64,000 nucleotides of DNA, from contig JAWKTE010000001.1 in NCBI GenBank assembly GCA_041401985.1, positions 1 through 64,000 of the forward strand. The letters are read 5' to 3'. This DNA is from JACKHA01 sp041401985. Its GTDB lineage: Bacteria > Planctomycetota > Phycisphaerae > Phycisphaerales > UBA1924. The notes under the pieces were generated by a model. That model made no database searches, was not told the DNA's origin, and worked only from the letters and a program-made list of their open reading frames with translations. Of the stretch, positions 16,308 to 24,986 are shown one piece after another (the stretch's first letter is position 1; every line of letters begins with the position of its first letter). The position numbers and the translations under genes are program-made.

Positions 16308-18182
16308 ATGCCCAGCATCACCATCAACGGCACGCGCTGCGAGTTCACGCCCGGGCAGACGATCCTGCAGGTGGCCAACGCCGGGCGGATCGACATCCCG
16401 CAGTACTGCTACCACGACGGGCTGTCGATCGTGGCCTCGTGCCGCATCTGCCTTGTCGAGGTGCACGCCCCGAACCCCAAGAGCGGGAAGCTCGAGCCCT
16501 TCATGGGGGGGAAACTCGTGCCGTCGTGCCAGCAGACTGCCTCGGACGGGATGGTGGTGTATTCCAACTCGCCCAAGGCGGTGGCGAACCAGAAGTCGGT
16601 GATGGAGTACCTGCTGATAAACCACCCGCTGGACTGCCCGGTGTGCGACCAGGCGGGCGAGTGCTTCCTGCAGGACTACTCGTACCAGTATGGGCGGGGG
16701 GTGTCGCGGTTTGAGGAGTCGAAGGTCAAGCAGCCCAAGAAGGACCTGGGGCCGCACGTGTACCTGTACGCGGACCGGTGCATCATGTGCACGCGGTGCG
16801 TCCGGTTCACGCGCGAGGTGGCCGGAACCGGGGAACTGCTGGTGGCGGGTCGGGGCAACAAGGAGGAGATCGACGTCTTCCCCGGCGTGCCGATCGACAA
16901 CCCGCTGTCGGGCAACGTGATCGACCTGTGCCCTGTCGGCGCGCTGCTGGACAAGGACTTTCTGTTCGCCCAGCGTGTGTGGTTCCTCAAGTCGACGCCG
17001 TCGATCGACGGGATCACGGCCAGCGGGGACAACATCCTGTTCGAGCACAACGAGGGGAAGGTCTACCGGATCAAGCCGCGGGAGAACGGGGCGATCAACC
17101 GGTGGTGGATCACGGATGAGGTTCGGTACGGGTGGAAGCACATCCACTCGAGCCGGCGTCTGGCGACGCCGATGCGCCGGCAGTACGGGGCGCTGGTCGA
17201 GAGCGACCTGGCGCGGGCCCACGACGCGGCCATCGACGGCGTGCGCGACTTCATGGCGCTGGGGCGGCTTGCGAAGCCCGATGAGACGCGACCGATCCTG
17301 CAGAAGGGCCAGACGCGCCCGAAGCGGCTGGCGGTGCTGGTAAGCCCCATGCTCTCGTGCGAGGACGCGTTTTTGCTGGCGGAACTGGCCCGGTTCCTGG
17401 ACCCGAAGGCGATCCTGGGCGTCGGGCCGGTGCCGACGAGCGGGCAGGACCAGGTGCTGCCGGCGGGTGCGAAGGAGGGCGACAAGAACGCGTTCGTGGT
17501 CAGTGCGGAGAAGGCGCCCAACGCGCGGGGCGTCCGCCGCGTGCTGGAGGGGTTCGGCGGGAGCAAGCCGCTGGAGTTCGACGCGTTCGTCAAGGCGCTC
17601 AAGTCCGGCAAGGGCGAGGGCGAGATCGCGGCGGTTGTGCTGACGGGCAACTACCCGGCGGCGGACGGGCGCGGCTGGGCCAGCGGCGAGCTGATCGAGG
17701 CGCTGGCGGGCAGGTTCACGGTGCTGCTCGACACGCTGGAGAGCCCGCTGGTGGACGATGCGGACGTGGTGCTGCCCTCGTGCACGTGGGCGGAGAAGGC
17801 CGGGACGTTCGAGAACCGGACTGGCGTCTTGCAGGCGTTCGAGCAGGCGATCCCGGCGCTGGAGGGCTCGCGGGCCGAGGCGCAGATCGCGCTGGACTTG
17901 TTGGCGCACGCGACGGGTCAGGATCGGTACGCGAGCGCGGACGGCACGCCGGTGCGGGCGAGGGACATTTACGGGGCGGTGGTCGAGGTGATCGACGAGG
18001 GGCCGGGCCAGGTGCCGGCGGCGTTCACGGTCGCGGTGCCCAAGGCCCCGCGGTACAACGCGGCGGCGGTGCGGGAGCGGATGGCGCGGGAGTTCAAGGG
18101 GCTCGGCGCGTTCGGGACCGAGGTGCGGATGCCGGCGATGGCGGCGGCGCACACGGCGGCGGTGGAGATGGTGGAGTTGTAA
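16308..18182 (+). CDS. nuoG: NADH-quinone oxidoreductase subunit G (NuoG-like)
   Basis: The protein has 624 residues from the ATG at 16308, where the conserved MPSITINGTRCEFTPGQTIL begins. 2Fe-2S ligands are C34, C45, C48 and C74. The His-ligated 4Fe-4S set is H106, C110, C113 and C119. A second 4Fe-4S cluster uses C158, C161, C164 and C208. The C-terminal part is a shortened molybdopterin-oxidoreductase-like domain. It belongs to the electron-input arm of complex I. No other nuo gene is adjacent, so either the complex I genes are scattered or this subunit serves another dehydrogenase. Downstream is an inverted-repeat spacer against a convergent gene. Confidence 0.92.
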   Translation: MPSITINGTRCEFTPGQTILQVANAGRIDIPQYCYHDGLSIVASCRICLVEVHAPNPKSGKLEPFMGGKLVPSCQQTASDGMVVYSNSPKAVANQKSVMEYLLINHPLDCPVCDQAGECFLQDYSYQYGRGVSRFEESKVKQPKKDLGPHVYLYADRCIMCTRCVRFTREVAGTGELLVAGRGNKEEIDVFPGVPIDNPLSGNVIDLCPVGALLDKDFLFAQRVWFLKSTPSIDGITASGDNILFEHNEGKVYRIKPRENGAINRWWITDEVRYGWKHIHSSRRLATPMRRQYGALVESDLARAHDAAIDGVRDFMALGRLAKPDETRPILQKGQTRPKRLAVLVSPMLSCEDAFLLAELARFLDPKAILGVGPVPTSGQDQVLPAGAKEGDKNAFVVSAEKAPNARGVRRVLEGFGGSKPLEFDAFVKALKSGKGEGEIAAVVLTGNYPAADGRGWASGELIEALAGRFTVLLDTLESPLVDDADVVLPSCTWAEKAGTFENRTGVLQAFEQAIPALEGSRAEAQIALDLLAHATGQDRYASADGTPVRARDIYGAVVEVIDEGPGQVPAAFTVAVPKAPRYNAAAVRERMAREFKGLGAFGTEVRMPAMAAAHTAAVEMVEL

Positions 18183-18226
18183 GGCGGAGCGGGCGCGGCG
18201 GTCGGGTCTGCAAGCGTGCCAAGACG

Positions 18227-18356
18227 CCGGACCTGAGGCTCGGCGAAGGTCCGGGTCGAACGCTCGGTCGGCTCCGTTCCGCGCCTTCGTTGAGCAAAGG
18301 CGTGCGCGCTGGGTCGCTCGATCCGGACCTTCGTCGCGGAGCCTCCTCGGGTCCGG
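18227..18356. repeat. Inverted pair of GGCTNNGC hairpins between convergent genes
   Basis: The left hairpin (18227-18254) has stems CCGGACCT/AGGTCCGG around GAGGCTCGGCGA. The right hairpin (18323-18356, minus strand) has the same outer stem around GAGGCTCCGCGA. The two also pair with each other over about 40 nt. The pair lies between the stops of nuoG and the epimerase and could act as a bidirectional terminator. Confidence 0.7.
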
Positions 18357-18435
18357 CGTCCGTCACGCCCCCCAGTTGCCCGGGCGTGCTGGCCCGTTCG
18401 TTCCGACCGGTCGGCGTCTTGGTGACGCGGTGGGG

Positions 18436-19632
18436 CTACCCCTCGCGCGCGTGCCACGCTTCGAGCACGCGGGCTTCCATCTCGGGGGGGACGCCCGCGC
18501 CGCCGCGTTCGGTGAGGCCGGCGTCGAGGCGGGCGATGGCTTCGGGGGAGAGGGTGTCGAGCCAGTCGAGCGTGGCCTGGATGGTGTCTTCGAGGGGGCG
18601 GTGGGTCAGGCCGCTCGCGATGGAGCGCTCGACGGACATCTGGCCGAAGCCTTCGTAGCCTGGGGCCGTGGGCGGGATCCAGGCCGGGAGGTGGCCCCAG
18701 GCCGAGAGGCCCTGCTCTTCGAGGAAGTCGGCGTCGATCCAGGTGACGCGTGCGTCGGAGGCGCTGATGCGTTTGCAGGTGTCGAGCATGCCGCCCATGG
18801 TGATGGCGCGTGCGGGGGTGACGGCGTTGTAGGAGCCGTGGAGGCTGCGTTCGGCGGCGGTGACGCAGAACTCGCCGCAGTCGCGGACGTCGATGATCTG
18901 GGTGTAGTGGCCGGGCTGGCCGGGACCGATCATCTCGCCGCCCTTGCGGACGCGGTAGGGCCACCAGGTCCAGCGGTTGGTCGGGTCGCGCGGCCCGACG
19001 ATGAGGCCGGGGCGGATGTTGCAGGAGCGTCCGCCCATCACCTCTTCGACGGTCTGCTCGCAGAGTGCTTTGAGGGCGCCGTAGTGGGCGCCGATCTCTC
19101 GGTTGGTGCGGATGGTGTCGACGAGTTCGTCGGGCATGGTGGCCAGCGGGGCGTCCTCGTCCATGTCGATGGTGCCGCGCTGGCCGTAGACGGAGATGGT
19201 GGAGACGACGATGTAGTTCTTGACGCTGTCGCGGAGGGCCTCGGCGGAGCGGCGGACGATGTAGGGCAGGTAGGTCCAGGTGTCGATGGCGACGTCCCAC
19301 CCGCGGCCTTTGAGGGGTTCGAGGGCGTCTTCTTCGTAGCGGTCGCCCTGGAGTTGTTCCAGATCGGGAAACATCTCGTCGCGGCTCCCGCGGTTGAAGA
19401 GGGTGACCTCGTGCCCGCGGTCGAGGGCGTAGCGGACGATGATGGGTCCGAGGAACCCGGTGCCGCCGAGCATGAGGATCTTCAGGGGGCGGTCTGCACG
19501 GGGGACGGCGGCGTCGGCCACGGGCTGGGGGCGGCGGCGGAGGGCGGCCGAGGCGAGGGGCGTCAGGCCGAGGGCGGCGATCGCGCCGGAGGCGGCGGCG
19601 GTGGAGAGGAAGTCGCGGCGGGTGGTGGTCAT
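18436..19632 (-). CDS. Tat-exported NAD-dependent epimerase/dehydratase
   Basis: The protein has 398 residues from the ATG at 19632. The N-terminus is a twin-arginine signal (TTTRRDFLSTAAASGAIAALG). A Rossmann loop GGTGFLG lies at about 56-62, and the catalytic YxxxK is YGALK. This is the extended SDR family acting on nucleotide sugars or related substrates. A Tat-exported, cofactor-loaded dehydrogenase of this type is typical of planctomycetes. Its substrate is unknown. It is convergent with nuoG and is followed upstream by the transporter gene on the same strand. Confidence 0.85.
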   Translation of the reverse strand: MTTTRRDFLSTAAASGAIAALGLTPLASAALRRRPQPVADAAVPRADRPLKILMLGGTGFLGPIIVRYALDRGHEVTLFNRGSRDEMFPDLEQLQGDRYEEDALEPLKGRGWDVAIDTWTYLPYIVRRSAEALRDSVKNYIVVSTISVYGQRGTIDMDEDAPLATMPDELVDTIRTNREIGAHYGALKALCEQTVEEVMGGRSCNIRPGLIVGPRDPTNRWTWWPYRVRKGGEMIGPGQPGHYTQIIDVRDCGEFCVTAAERSLHGSYNAVTPARAITMGGMLDTCKRISASDARVTWIDADFLEEQGLSAWGHLPAWIPPTAPGYEGFGQMSVERSIASGLTHRPLEDTIQATLDWLDTLSPEAIARLDAGLTERGGAGVPPEMEARVLEAWHAREG

Positions 19633-19752
19633 CGGTGTCCTCGTCGTGGTGCCGGGCGTGCGGCTGCGGCGAGCCCGGCAGGCCATCAGGCGTCGCATGT
19701 GTTCGGTACAGGCCAGATCAACCCCCGATGCACGTCTCGCGACTCGGGGCTG

Positions 19753-21240
19753 TCACGTTCGTGCGTCGGTGGACGCCGGAGGCGGTGCGATGAGCGGGGA
19801 ATCGGCGCCGCATTCCGGGCATCGCGCGAGCGGCAGGCCCGCCAGGTTGTATCCGCAAGACCGGCAGTGCCCGGGGGGGTGCCCGTCGCCCGCCATCGCC
19901 CTTTGGCGTCGCCCGAGCCAGAGGCCGACGAGCGACCAGGCGATCGCCAGCGGCACGACGACGCCCGCGACGGCCGCGAGGGTCGCGGCCAGCAGGGCGT
20001 AGATGAGGAGCCCGGCAACGTCGCCGGCGCGGTAGACGAACGTGTCGAGGGCGGCCTTGGAGACGTACTTCTCTTCGGGCGAGACGACGGTGAAGAGCGA
20101 CTCGCGGGCGGGGGTGGCGATGGCGTAGCGCGAGGCGCGGAAGGCGGCCTGGAAGAGGGCGAGGACCGCGTAGACCGGGGCCACGGCCAGGGCGGCGTAG
20201 CCCAGCACGAGCAGCGCGGGGATGACCAGCAGCATCCGTCCGACGCCCAGGACGCGGAAGAGACGGGCAGCAATCGTGAGCTGGATGAGCAGCGTCGCGC
20301 CCTGGGTGAGCAGGTCGATCTGGGCGAAGAGGAAGATCTTGTCGCGCAGGCCGGCGCCGGTGTCGGTGATGATGCGGGCCTGGGTGAAGTAGAGCAGGGA
20401 CGAGGCGATGGCCAGGGCGAACATCCACGCGCTGATGCCGAGCAGGTAGGGCGACGCGACGACGCGGGCCAGGGCCCGCCACGAGTTCAAGGGGCCGGTG
20501 TGGGTGCCAGCGTTCGCGGTTCGGGGCGATGGGTGCGAGGGTGCGGCGGTCGGCGAATCCGGTGGCGTCACGCGGGCGGGCGACCTGGTGTCGGCGTCTG
20601 GCTTCGATCCGAACGCCCACTGGCTGGCGGCGATCGCGCCGCGCCAGAGCACCAGCGACAGGCCCATGAGGAACACGGGTTCGACGTGCCCGGCGAGGCT
20701 GGTCGTGATCGTCGAGCCGGCCAGCGCGCCGAGCGTGCCGCCCGCGCCGAGCAGCGGGAAGAGGCGCTTGGCCTGCTCCAGGCTGAACCGGTCCACGCTC
20801 TGGGCCCAGAACAGCGAGACGGCGAACAGATTGAACACGCTGAGCCAGACGTAGAAGACGTGCCCGACCGTGAGCGGCTGGTCGACGAAGGGGATGGTGG
20901 TGAAGGGGCGCTCGGCCAGGTGCGGGGCGAAGGTGAGCACGAGCACGAACGCCGCGATGCTCAGGGCGAAGACGCGGTATGTGCAGGTTGCGAGGAGGCG
21001 TTTGGCGATGGTGGAGGCGAGGGTGGCGTAGAGCGCGTTGGCGGCGACCATGCCCAGCAGCGTGACGATCCAGAGCCAGTAGAGGTCGCCGAAGTCGCGG
21101 TGGACGCCCATGGCCTCGCGGACGGGGCGGAGGACGAAGTAGGAGCAGAGGATCAGGAAGAACGCGAGCCCGCCGAGCGCGACCGTCCGGGCCTCGCCGC
21201 GGCGGAGCGAGAAGACGGCGGCGAGCGGGGACTGCTGCAT
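19753..21240 (-). CDS. NTT/MFS-type transporter fused to C-terminal zinc ribbon
   Basis: The protein has 495 residues. About twelve hydrophobic helices begin with ARTVALGGLAFFLILCSYFVLRPVREAMG, the pattern of bacterial ADP/ATP-translocase-like (Npt/TlcA) and related MFS proteins. A polar, Thr/Pro-rich loop of about 45 residues splits the two halves. After the last helix there is a four-Cys zinc ribbon, CRSCGYNL...CPECG, at about 456-475. That ribbon is frequent in planctomycete membrane proteins. The substrate is not deducible. Its start lies at the edge of a spacer with CGTCGCT repeats. Confidence 0.8.
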   Translation of the reverse strand: MQQSPLAAVFSLRRGEARTVALGGLAFFLILCSYFVLRPVREAMGVHRDFGDLYWLWIVTLLGMVAANALYATLASTIAKRLLATCTYRVFALSIAAFVLVLTFAPHLAERPFTTIPFVDQPLTVGHVFYVWLSVFNLFAVSLFWAQSVDRFSLEQAKRLFPLLGAGGTLGALAGSTITTSLAGHVEPVFLMGLSLVLWRGAIAASQWAFGSKPDADTRSPARVTPPDSPTAAPSHPSPRTANAGTHTGPLNSWRALARVVASPYLLGISAWMFALAIASSLLYFTQARIITDTGAGLRDKIFLFAQIDLLTQGATLLIQLTIAARLFRVLGVGRMLLVIPALLVLGYAALAVAPVYAVLALFQAAFRASRYAIATPARESLFTVVSPEEKYVSKAALDTFVYRAGDVAGLLIYALLAATLAAVAGVVVPLAIAWSLVGLWLGRRQRAMAGDGHPPGHCRSCGYNLAGLPLARCPECGADSPLIAPPPASTDART

Positions 21241-21349
21241 GCCGAGCGTTCTACCACACCCTTCCGGGCGCGTTGCGGGCTGTCCCCGCTCGGCTCACAC
21301 CCCACGCCCGATCGCAGGAGCGTGCAAGCCGGGCTTGCCGGACTCTCTT

Positions 21350-21416
21350 CGTCGCTTCGTCGCTGCGTCGCTGCGTCGCTTCGTCGCTGCGTCGCTGCGT
21401 CGCTGCGTCGCTTCCG
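21350..21416 (+). repeat. Tandem CGTCGCT(T/G) octamer array
   Basis: About eight copies of CGTCGCTT/CGTCGCTG lie head to tail. Apart from the small ORF below, the stretch 21241-21821 holds no gene. Related octamers occur as opposed arms around 27958-28126. Confidence 0.8.
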
Positions 21417-21517
21417 CCCCCCCCCACTGGTTCGCACGCGGCGAGCGGGCAATGATCCTGCCCGGGCCGGGTGGCGGCCTGGGCAAGAAACCGACGCCGG
21501 CCCCAGGAGCCAGACCG

Positions 21518-21631
21518 ATGCCGATGGTCCGCAAGAAGATCAAGTGGGCGACCCGCAAGCGCAAGGGCAGCAGCCGCAAGTGGAAGAGCAAGTGGGTCGA
21601 GGTGTGGAAGGACGACAAGAAGGGGTCGTGA
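21518..21631 (+). CDS. Very basic 37-residue ORF (candidate small protein)
   Basis: The ATG at 21518 has AGGAG eight bases upstream. The product is 37 residues with a high Lys/Arg content and several Trp (MPMVRKKIKWATRKRKGS...). The same frame can be extended upstream to 21452 or 21239 through low-complexity sequence without a good ribosome binding site. It could be a nucleic-acid-binding small protein, but no family is recognised and chance coding is possible. Confidence 0.35.
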   Translation: MPMVRKKIKWATRKRKGSSRKWKSKWVEVWKDDKKGS

Positions 21632-21821
21632 GCGCCGGCGGCTTGGCGGTCGGCGGGTGCTGGCCGGGCGGTGGTCTGTTGGCCCGCCGCGATCCGCGCG
21701 AATCTGGAGTTCGGTGATTTTTTGGATAATGTGGACGGATCGGTGCTGCCCTGTGCGGGCGTTCAAGCCCGATCGGCCCGCCATCCGATGACCCTCCGAC
21801 GGTGCGCCGCGTCTTCGCGGC

Positions 21822-22913
21822 GTGGTCCCGCGCCCACCCGGAGGCTGGCCCATCGACATTCTCGATCAAAGCGAGGTCGACGCGCTGCTTGCCGCGGCGG
21901 ACATGGGCACCGCGACGGTGGAGCACAAGTCCGCGCGGATCTTTTCGGCCCAGCGCCGGGCGGACGAGCTCGAGAGTCTTGAGATCCGGCCGTACGACTT
22001 CAAGCGTCCGGAGCGTGTCTCGAAGGACCAGATGCGGGCGCTCCAGACGCTGCACGAGGGCTTCGCCCGGAACTTCGGGGCGTCGCTGTCCGGGTTCCTG
22101 CGGACGATCGTGGAGGTGAAGGTCGCGACGTGCGAGCAGATGACGTACTCGGAGTTCATCTCCGGGCTGCCGAATCCGACGTCGTTCAACCTGCTGGAGG
22201 CGACGGGGCTGGACGGGCAGATGTGCCTGGAGATCTCGCCGCTGATCATCTATCCGATCATCGACCGGCTGCTGGGGGGCTCGTCGTCGGAGCTGTTCAT
22301 CCCGCAGCGTCCGATGACGCTGATCGAGTCGCGGCTGATCAGCAACGTGACGCGTCGGGGCCTGCAGGCGATGAGCGAGGCCTGGGCGGGGATGCGGGAG
22401 ATGACGTTCTCGATCGTGGCGACCGAGAGCAACCCGCAACTGGTGCAGATCGTGCCGCCGAACGAGGTGGTGGTGGTGATCGGGTTCGAGCTGAAGATGA
22501 CGAACCGGGCGGGCACGATGAACCTGTGCATCCCGTACAACGTGATCGAGCCGCTGATGGAGGCGCTCTCGGCCCAGTCGTGGTTCGCGGTGAGCAAGCA
22601 GCAGAAGAGCCCGCAGACGCGGAAGCGGATCTCGACGAACCTGTCTTCGGCGACGATGGGGCTGTCGGTGGAGCTGGCGCGGACGACGATCACGCTCCGG
22701 GACCTGATCGAGATGCGGATCGGCGACGTGATCGTGACGGAGAAGCCCAAGGACGAGCCGCTGGACGTGTGCGTGGAGAGCGAGCGGAAGTACACGGCGA
22801 GCATGGGCCAGTACCGCGGGCAGCGGGCGGTTCGGATCGTCGAGGCGGTCGAGGGCGTGGGCGGGGGCGATGAGCCCCCGGCGGCCCCAACGGGGCCCGG
22901 TCGGCGTGGGTAG
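21822..22913 (+). CDS. fliM: Flagellar motor switch protein FliM
   Basis: The N-terminal CheY-P-binding motif is ILDQSEVDALLAA. The CheC-like middle domain (about 50-240) includes the conserved GLPNPTSFNLLEATGLDG. A C-terminal SpoA/FliN-like domain (TITLRDLIEMRIGDVI) follows. It forms the switch ring at the cytoplasmic face of the motor. The listed start is the GTG at 21822. However, the conserved protein starts only ten codons later, and a GGAGG at 21840-21844 lies seven bases before an ATC at 21852. A non-canonical ATC start is therefore plausible. No other flagellar gene is adjacent. Confidence 0.93.
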   Translation: MVPRPPGGWPIDILDQSEVDALLAAADMGTATVEHKSARIFSAQRRADELESLEIRPYDFKRPERVSKDQMRALQTLHEGFARNFGASLSGFLRTIVEVKVATCEQMTYSEFISGLPNPTSFNLLEATGLDGQMCLEISPLIIYPIIDRLLGGSSSELFIPQRPMTLIESRLISNVTRRGLQAMSEAWAGMREMTFSIVATESNPQLVQIVPPNEVVVVIGFELKMTNRAGTMNLCIPYNVIEPLMEALSAQSWFAVSKQQKSPQTRKRISTNLSSATMGLSVELARTTITLRDLIEMRIGDVIVTEKPKDEPLDVCVESERKYTASMGQYRGQRAVRIVEAVEGVGGGDEPPAAPTGPGRRG

Positions 22914-23381
22914 GGGAGCCGGCGGGGGCGGTCAGGCCCTGCGCCGGCCCGGTTGATCGGTCCTCTCTCAACCTCTACAGTTGGACGCGACGGTTCGGGA
23001 TGGACCCGGGCCGGCGTTCGGAGTGCGCGCATGAAGACGGCCAAGGCCCATGTTCGCTAGGCGGCCCAACCACGAGGGCGCGATCGCGCCGGTTGGCCCC
23101 GCCCGAGCCATTGACGGCTCGGGAGCGGATGCGGAGATGCCGCGGAGGGCGTGAGGATCCACCACAACTGGGCGGATCCACGCCAGCCGTGGGTCCGGTC
23201 GTCGGGCCGCCTTGGGGTTTGTTGCACCCCGGAGCGGCTTCGGTGTTTTTGGCGTCTCTGCTCCCGTGGACTCGTCGCCCCGCTGGCCTCTTGACTCGGC
23301 TCTCCGCGCTCGGCACTCGGCACTTGGCACTCGCTCCCACATCTTGACAACCAGACAACCCGGACTCGAACGGACCACACC
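22914..23381. other. Gene-free stretch upstream of nusA with several hairpins
   Basis: No credible gene is seen. The stretch holds GCCGGCG/CGCCGGC arms at 22918-22948, possibly the fliM terminator. It also holds a structure around the 14-bp palindrome GGCGCGATCGCGCC at 23077-23090, a CCCGAGCC/GGCTCGGG hairpin at 23102-23123, and heptamer repeats near 23308-23332. A TTGACA at 23344-23349 has no convincing -10 partner. rimP, which often precedes nusA, is absent. Confidence 0.5.
23308..23332 (-). repeat. Heptamer GTGCC(G/A)A repeats, minus orientation
   Basis: On the minus strand GAGTGCCAAGTGCCGAGTGCCGAG is seen, about three copies of the unit found six times at 14177-14218. Here it lies about 50-75 bp upstream of nusA. 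Confidence 0.7.
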
Positions 23382-24794
23382 ATGAACACCGCCGAAATGC
23401 TCCGCATCCTTGAGTCGATCGCCCGCGATCGCAACATCGACCGCTCGCTGCTGCTGGCCGATCTGGAGCAGGCGATGGTGTCGGCGGCCCGGAAGTACTT
23501 CAACACGATCGACGTGGACGAGTTCACGTGCACGGTCGACCCGATGTCGGGCGAGATGGCCCTGTTCCGGCGTGGCGAGCCGGTGAACATGAAGCCCAAC
23601 GACTTCGGGCGGATCGCGGCCCAGACGTTCAAGCAGGTGATGATCCAGCGGTTCCGCGACGACGAGCGGAACAGCATCCTCGACGAGTTCTCCAAGCGCG
23701 TGGGCGAGATTGTGACGGGCACGGCCCAGCGGTACGAGGGCGGCGCCCTGGTGGTCACGATCGACCGGGCCGAGGCCTTCATGCCGCGCTCGGAGCAGAT
23801 CCCGGGCGAGCAGTTCGCGGCGGGGGACCGGGTGCGGTGCCTGATCCTGGACGTGCGTGAGGTGGGCAATCAGGTGAAGATTGTGCTCAGCCGAGGGCAC
23901 GAGGACTTCATCAAGCGGCTGTTCGAGGTCGAGGTGCCGGAGGTCGCGGAGCGGATCATCGAGGTCAAGGCGATGGCCCGCGAGGCGGGGTTCCGCACGA
24001 AACTGGCGGTGTCGTCGGTGGACTCGAAGGTGGACGCGGTCGGGGCGTGCGTGGGCGTTCGCGGGTCGCGGATCAAGAACATCGTGGACGAGCTCAACGG
24101 CGAGAAGATCGACATCGTGCGGTGGAACGAGTCGAGCCAGATCCTGATCCAGAACTCGCTCAAGCCGGCGGAGGTCGAGGAGATCTCGCTGTGCTTCGAG
24201 CTGGGGCGGGCGACGGTGGTGGTCCGCGACGACCAGTTGTCGCTGGCGATCGGCAAGCGGGGCCAGAACGTGCGTCTGGCGGCCCGGCTGACCGGGTGGG
24301 ACATCGACATCCTCACGCCCGAGGAGTTCAACAAGGGCCTGGAGATCATGTCCGCCACGCTGCAGGAGGAAGAGGGCATCACCGAGGAGATGGTCGGACG
24401 CCTGGCGGCCCTTGGCATGGTCAGCGTGTTCGACATCGAGGAAGTCGGGATGGAGGTGCTGCGCGAGGAGCTCGAACTCGACGAGGAGGCCGCCCAGCGG
24501 GTCATGGCCCGGGCGGGCGTCCGCGCGAAGGAGGTCGCCGAGCAGCAGCAGCGTGAGAAGGAAGAGAAGGAGCGCCTGCGTCGGGAGCAGGAGGAACTGG
24601 CCCGCCGGATGCTGGAGGAGGGCGTGGCGCCCGAGGCGGGCGACGAGGCCGCGGCCGCGATTCTGGGGGCGTCGAGCGTCGAGGCTCCGGCTGGCGGGGG
24701 CGGCGACGGGGCCGTCGTGCCGACCTCTGCCGACGACGAGCAGCGGGCGGCCGACATCCTGGGCGGGGGCGCTGGAGAAAGCACTGCATCGTGA
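23382..24794 (+). CDS. nusA: Transcription termination/antitermination factor NusA
   Basis: The protein has 470 residues. The N-terminal RNA-polymerase-binding domain covers about 1-130. The S1 domain (GEIVTGTAQRYEGGALVV) covers about 135-200. Two KH domains (ACVGVRGSRIKNIVDELNGEKID and LAIGKRGQNVRLAARLTGWDIDI) cover about 205-330. A charged, helical tail after 340 ends in a disordered acidic stretch, with one helix-hairpin-helix-like segment. It modulates pausing, termination and antitermination. It heads the cluster with infB, DUF503 and rbfA, the conserved order in many bacteria. No clear Shine-Dalgarno sequence precedes the ATG. Confidence 0.95.
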   Translation: MNTAEMLRILESIARDRNIDRSLLLADLEQAMVSAARKYFNTIDVDEFTCTVDPMSGEMALFRRGEPVNMKPNDFGRIAAQTFKQVMIQRFRDDERNSILDEFSKRVGEIVTGTAQRYEGGALVVTIDRAEAFMPRSEQIPGEQFAAGDRVRCLILDVREVGNQVKIVLSRGHEDFIKRLFEVEVPEVAERIIEVKAMAREAGFRTKLAVSSVDSKVDAVGACVGVRGSRIKNIVDELNGEKIDIVRWNESSQILIQNSLKPAEVEEISLCFELGRATVVVRDDQLSLAIGKRGQNVRLAARLTGWDIDILTPEEFNKGLEIMSATLQEEEGITEEMVGRLAALGMVSVFDIEEVGMEVLREELELDEEAAQRVMARAGVRAKEVAEQQQREKEEKERLRREQEELARRMLEEGVAPEAGDEAAAAILGASSVEAPAGGGGDGAVVPTSADDEQRAADILGGGAGESTAS

Positions 24795-24986
24795 CCGGAG
24801 GCCCATTGAGGTGCCGGGCACGGCGATGGGCGGGGATTGCTTCGAGGCCGACGCCGGTCGGCCGCCTACCTGAGCAACGGGACGGCTGATTGACGCAACG
24901 GGACTGAAGGACGGACTCGACCGACACACGGCGACGGGACACGCGGGGCACGCCCCGCTCGGCGCCGGGAACCGCTGGAGAATCGC

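Noticed and set aside
18376..21717. A 1113-codon plus-strand open frame
   Set aside because: It mirrors the epimerase and transporter genes on the minus strand and crosses their spacer. No start or domain supports it.
23354..23380. A tRNA T-arm-like GGACTCGAAC on the minus strand
   Set aside because: The flanking bases do not form the T stem, and no acceptor or anticodon arm is found.
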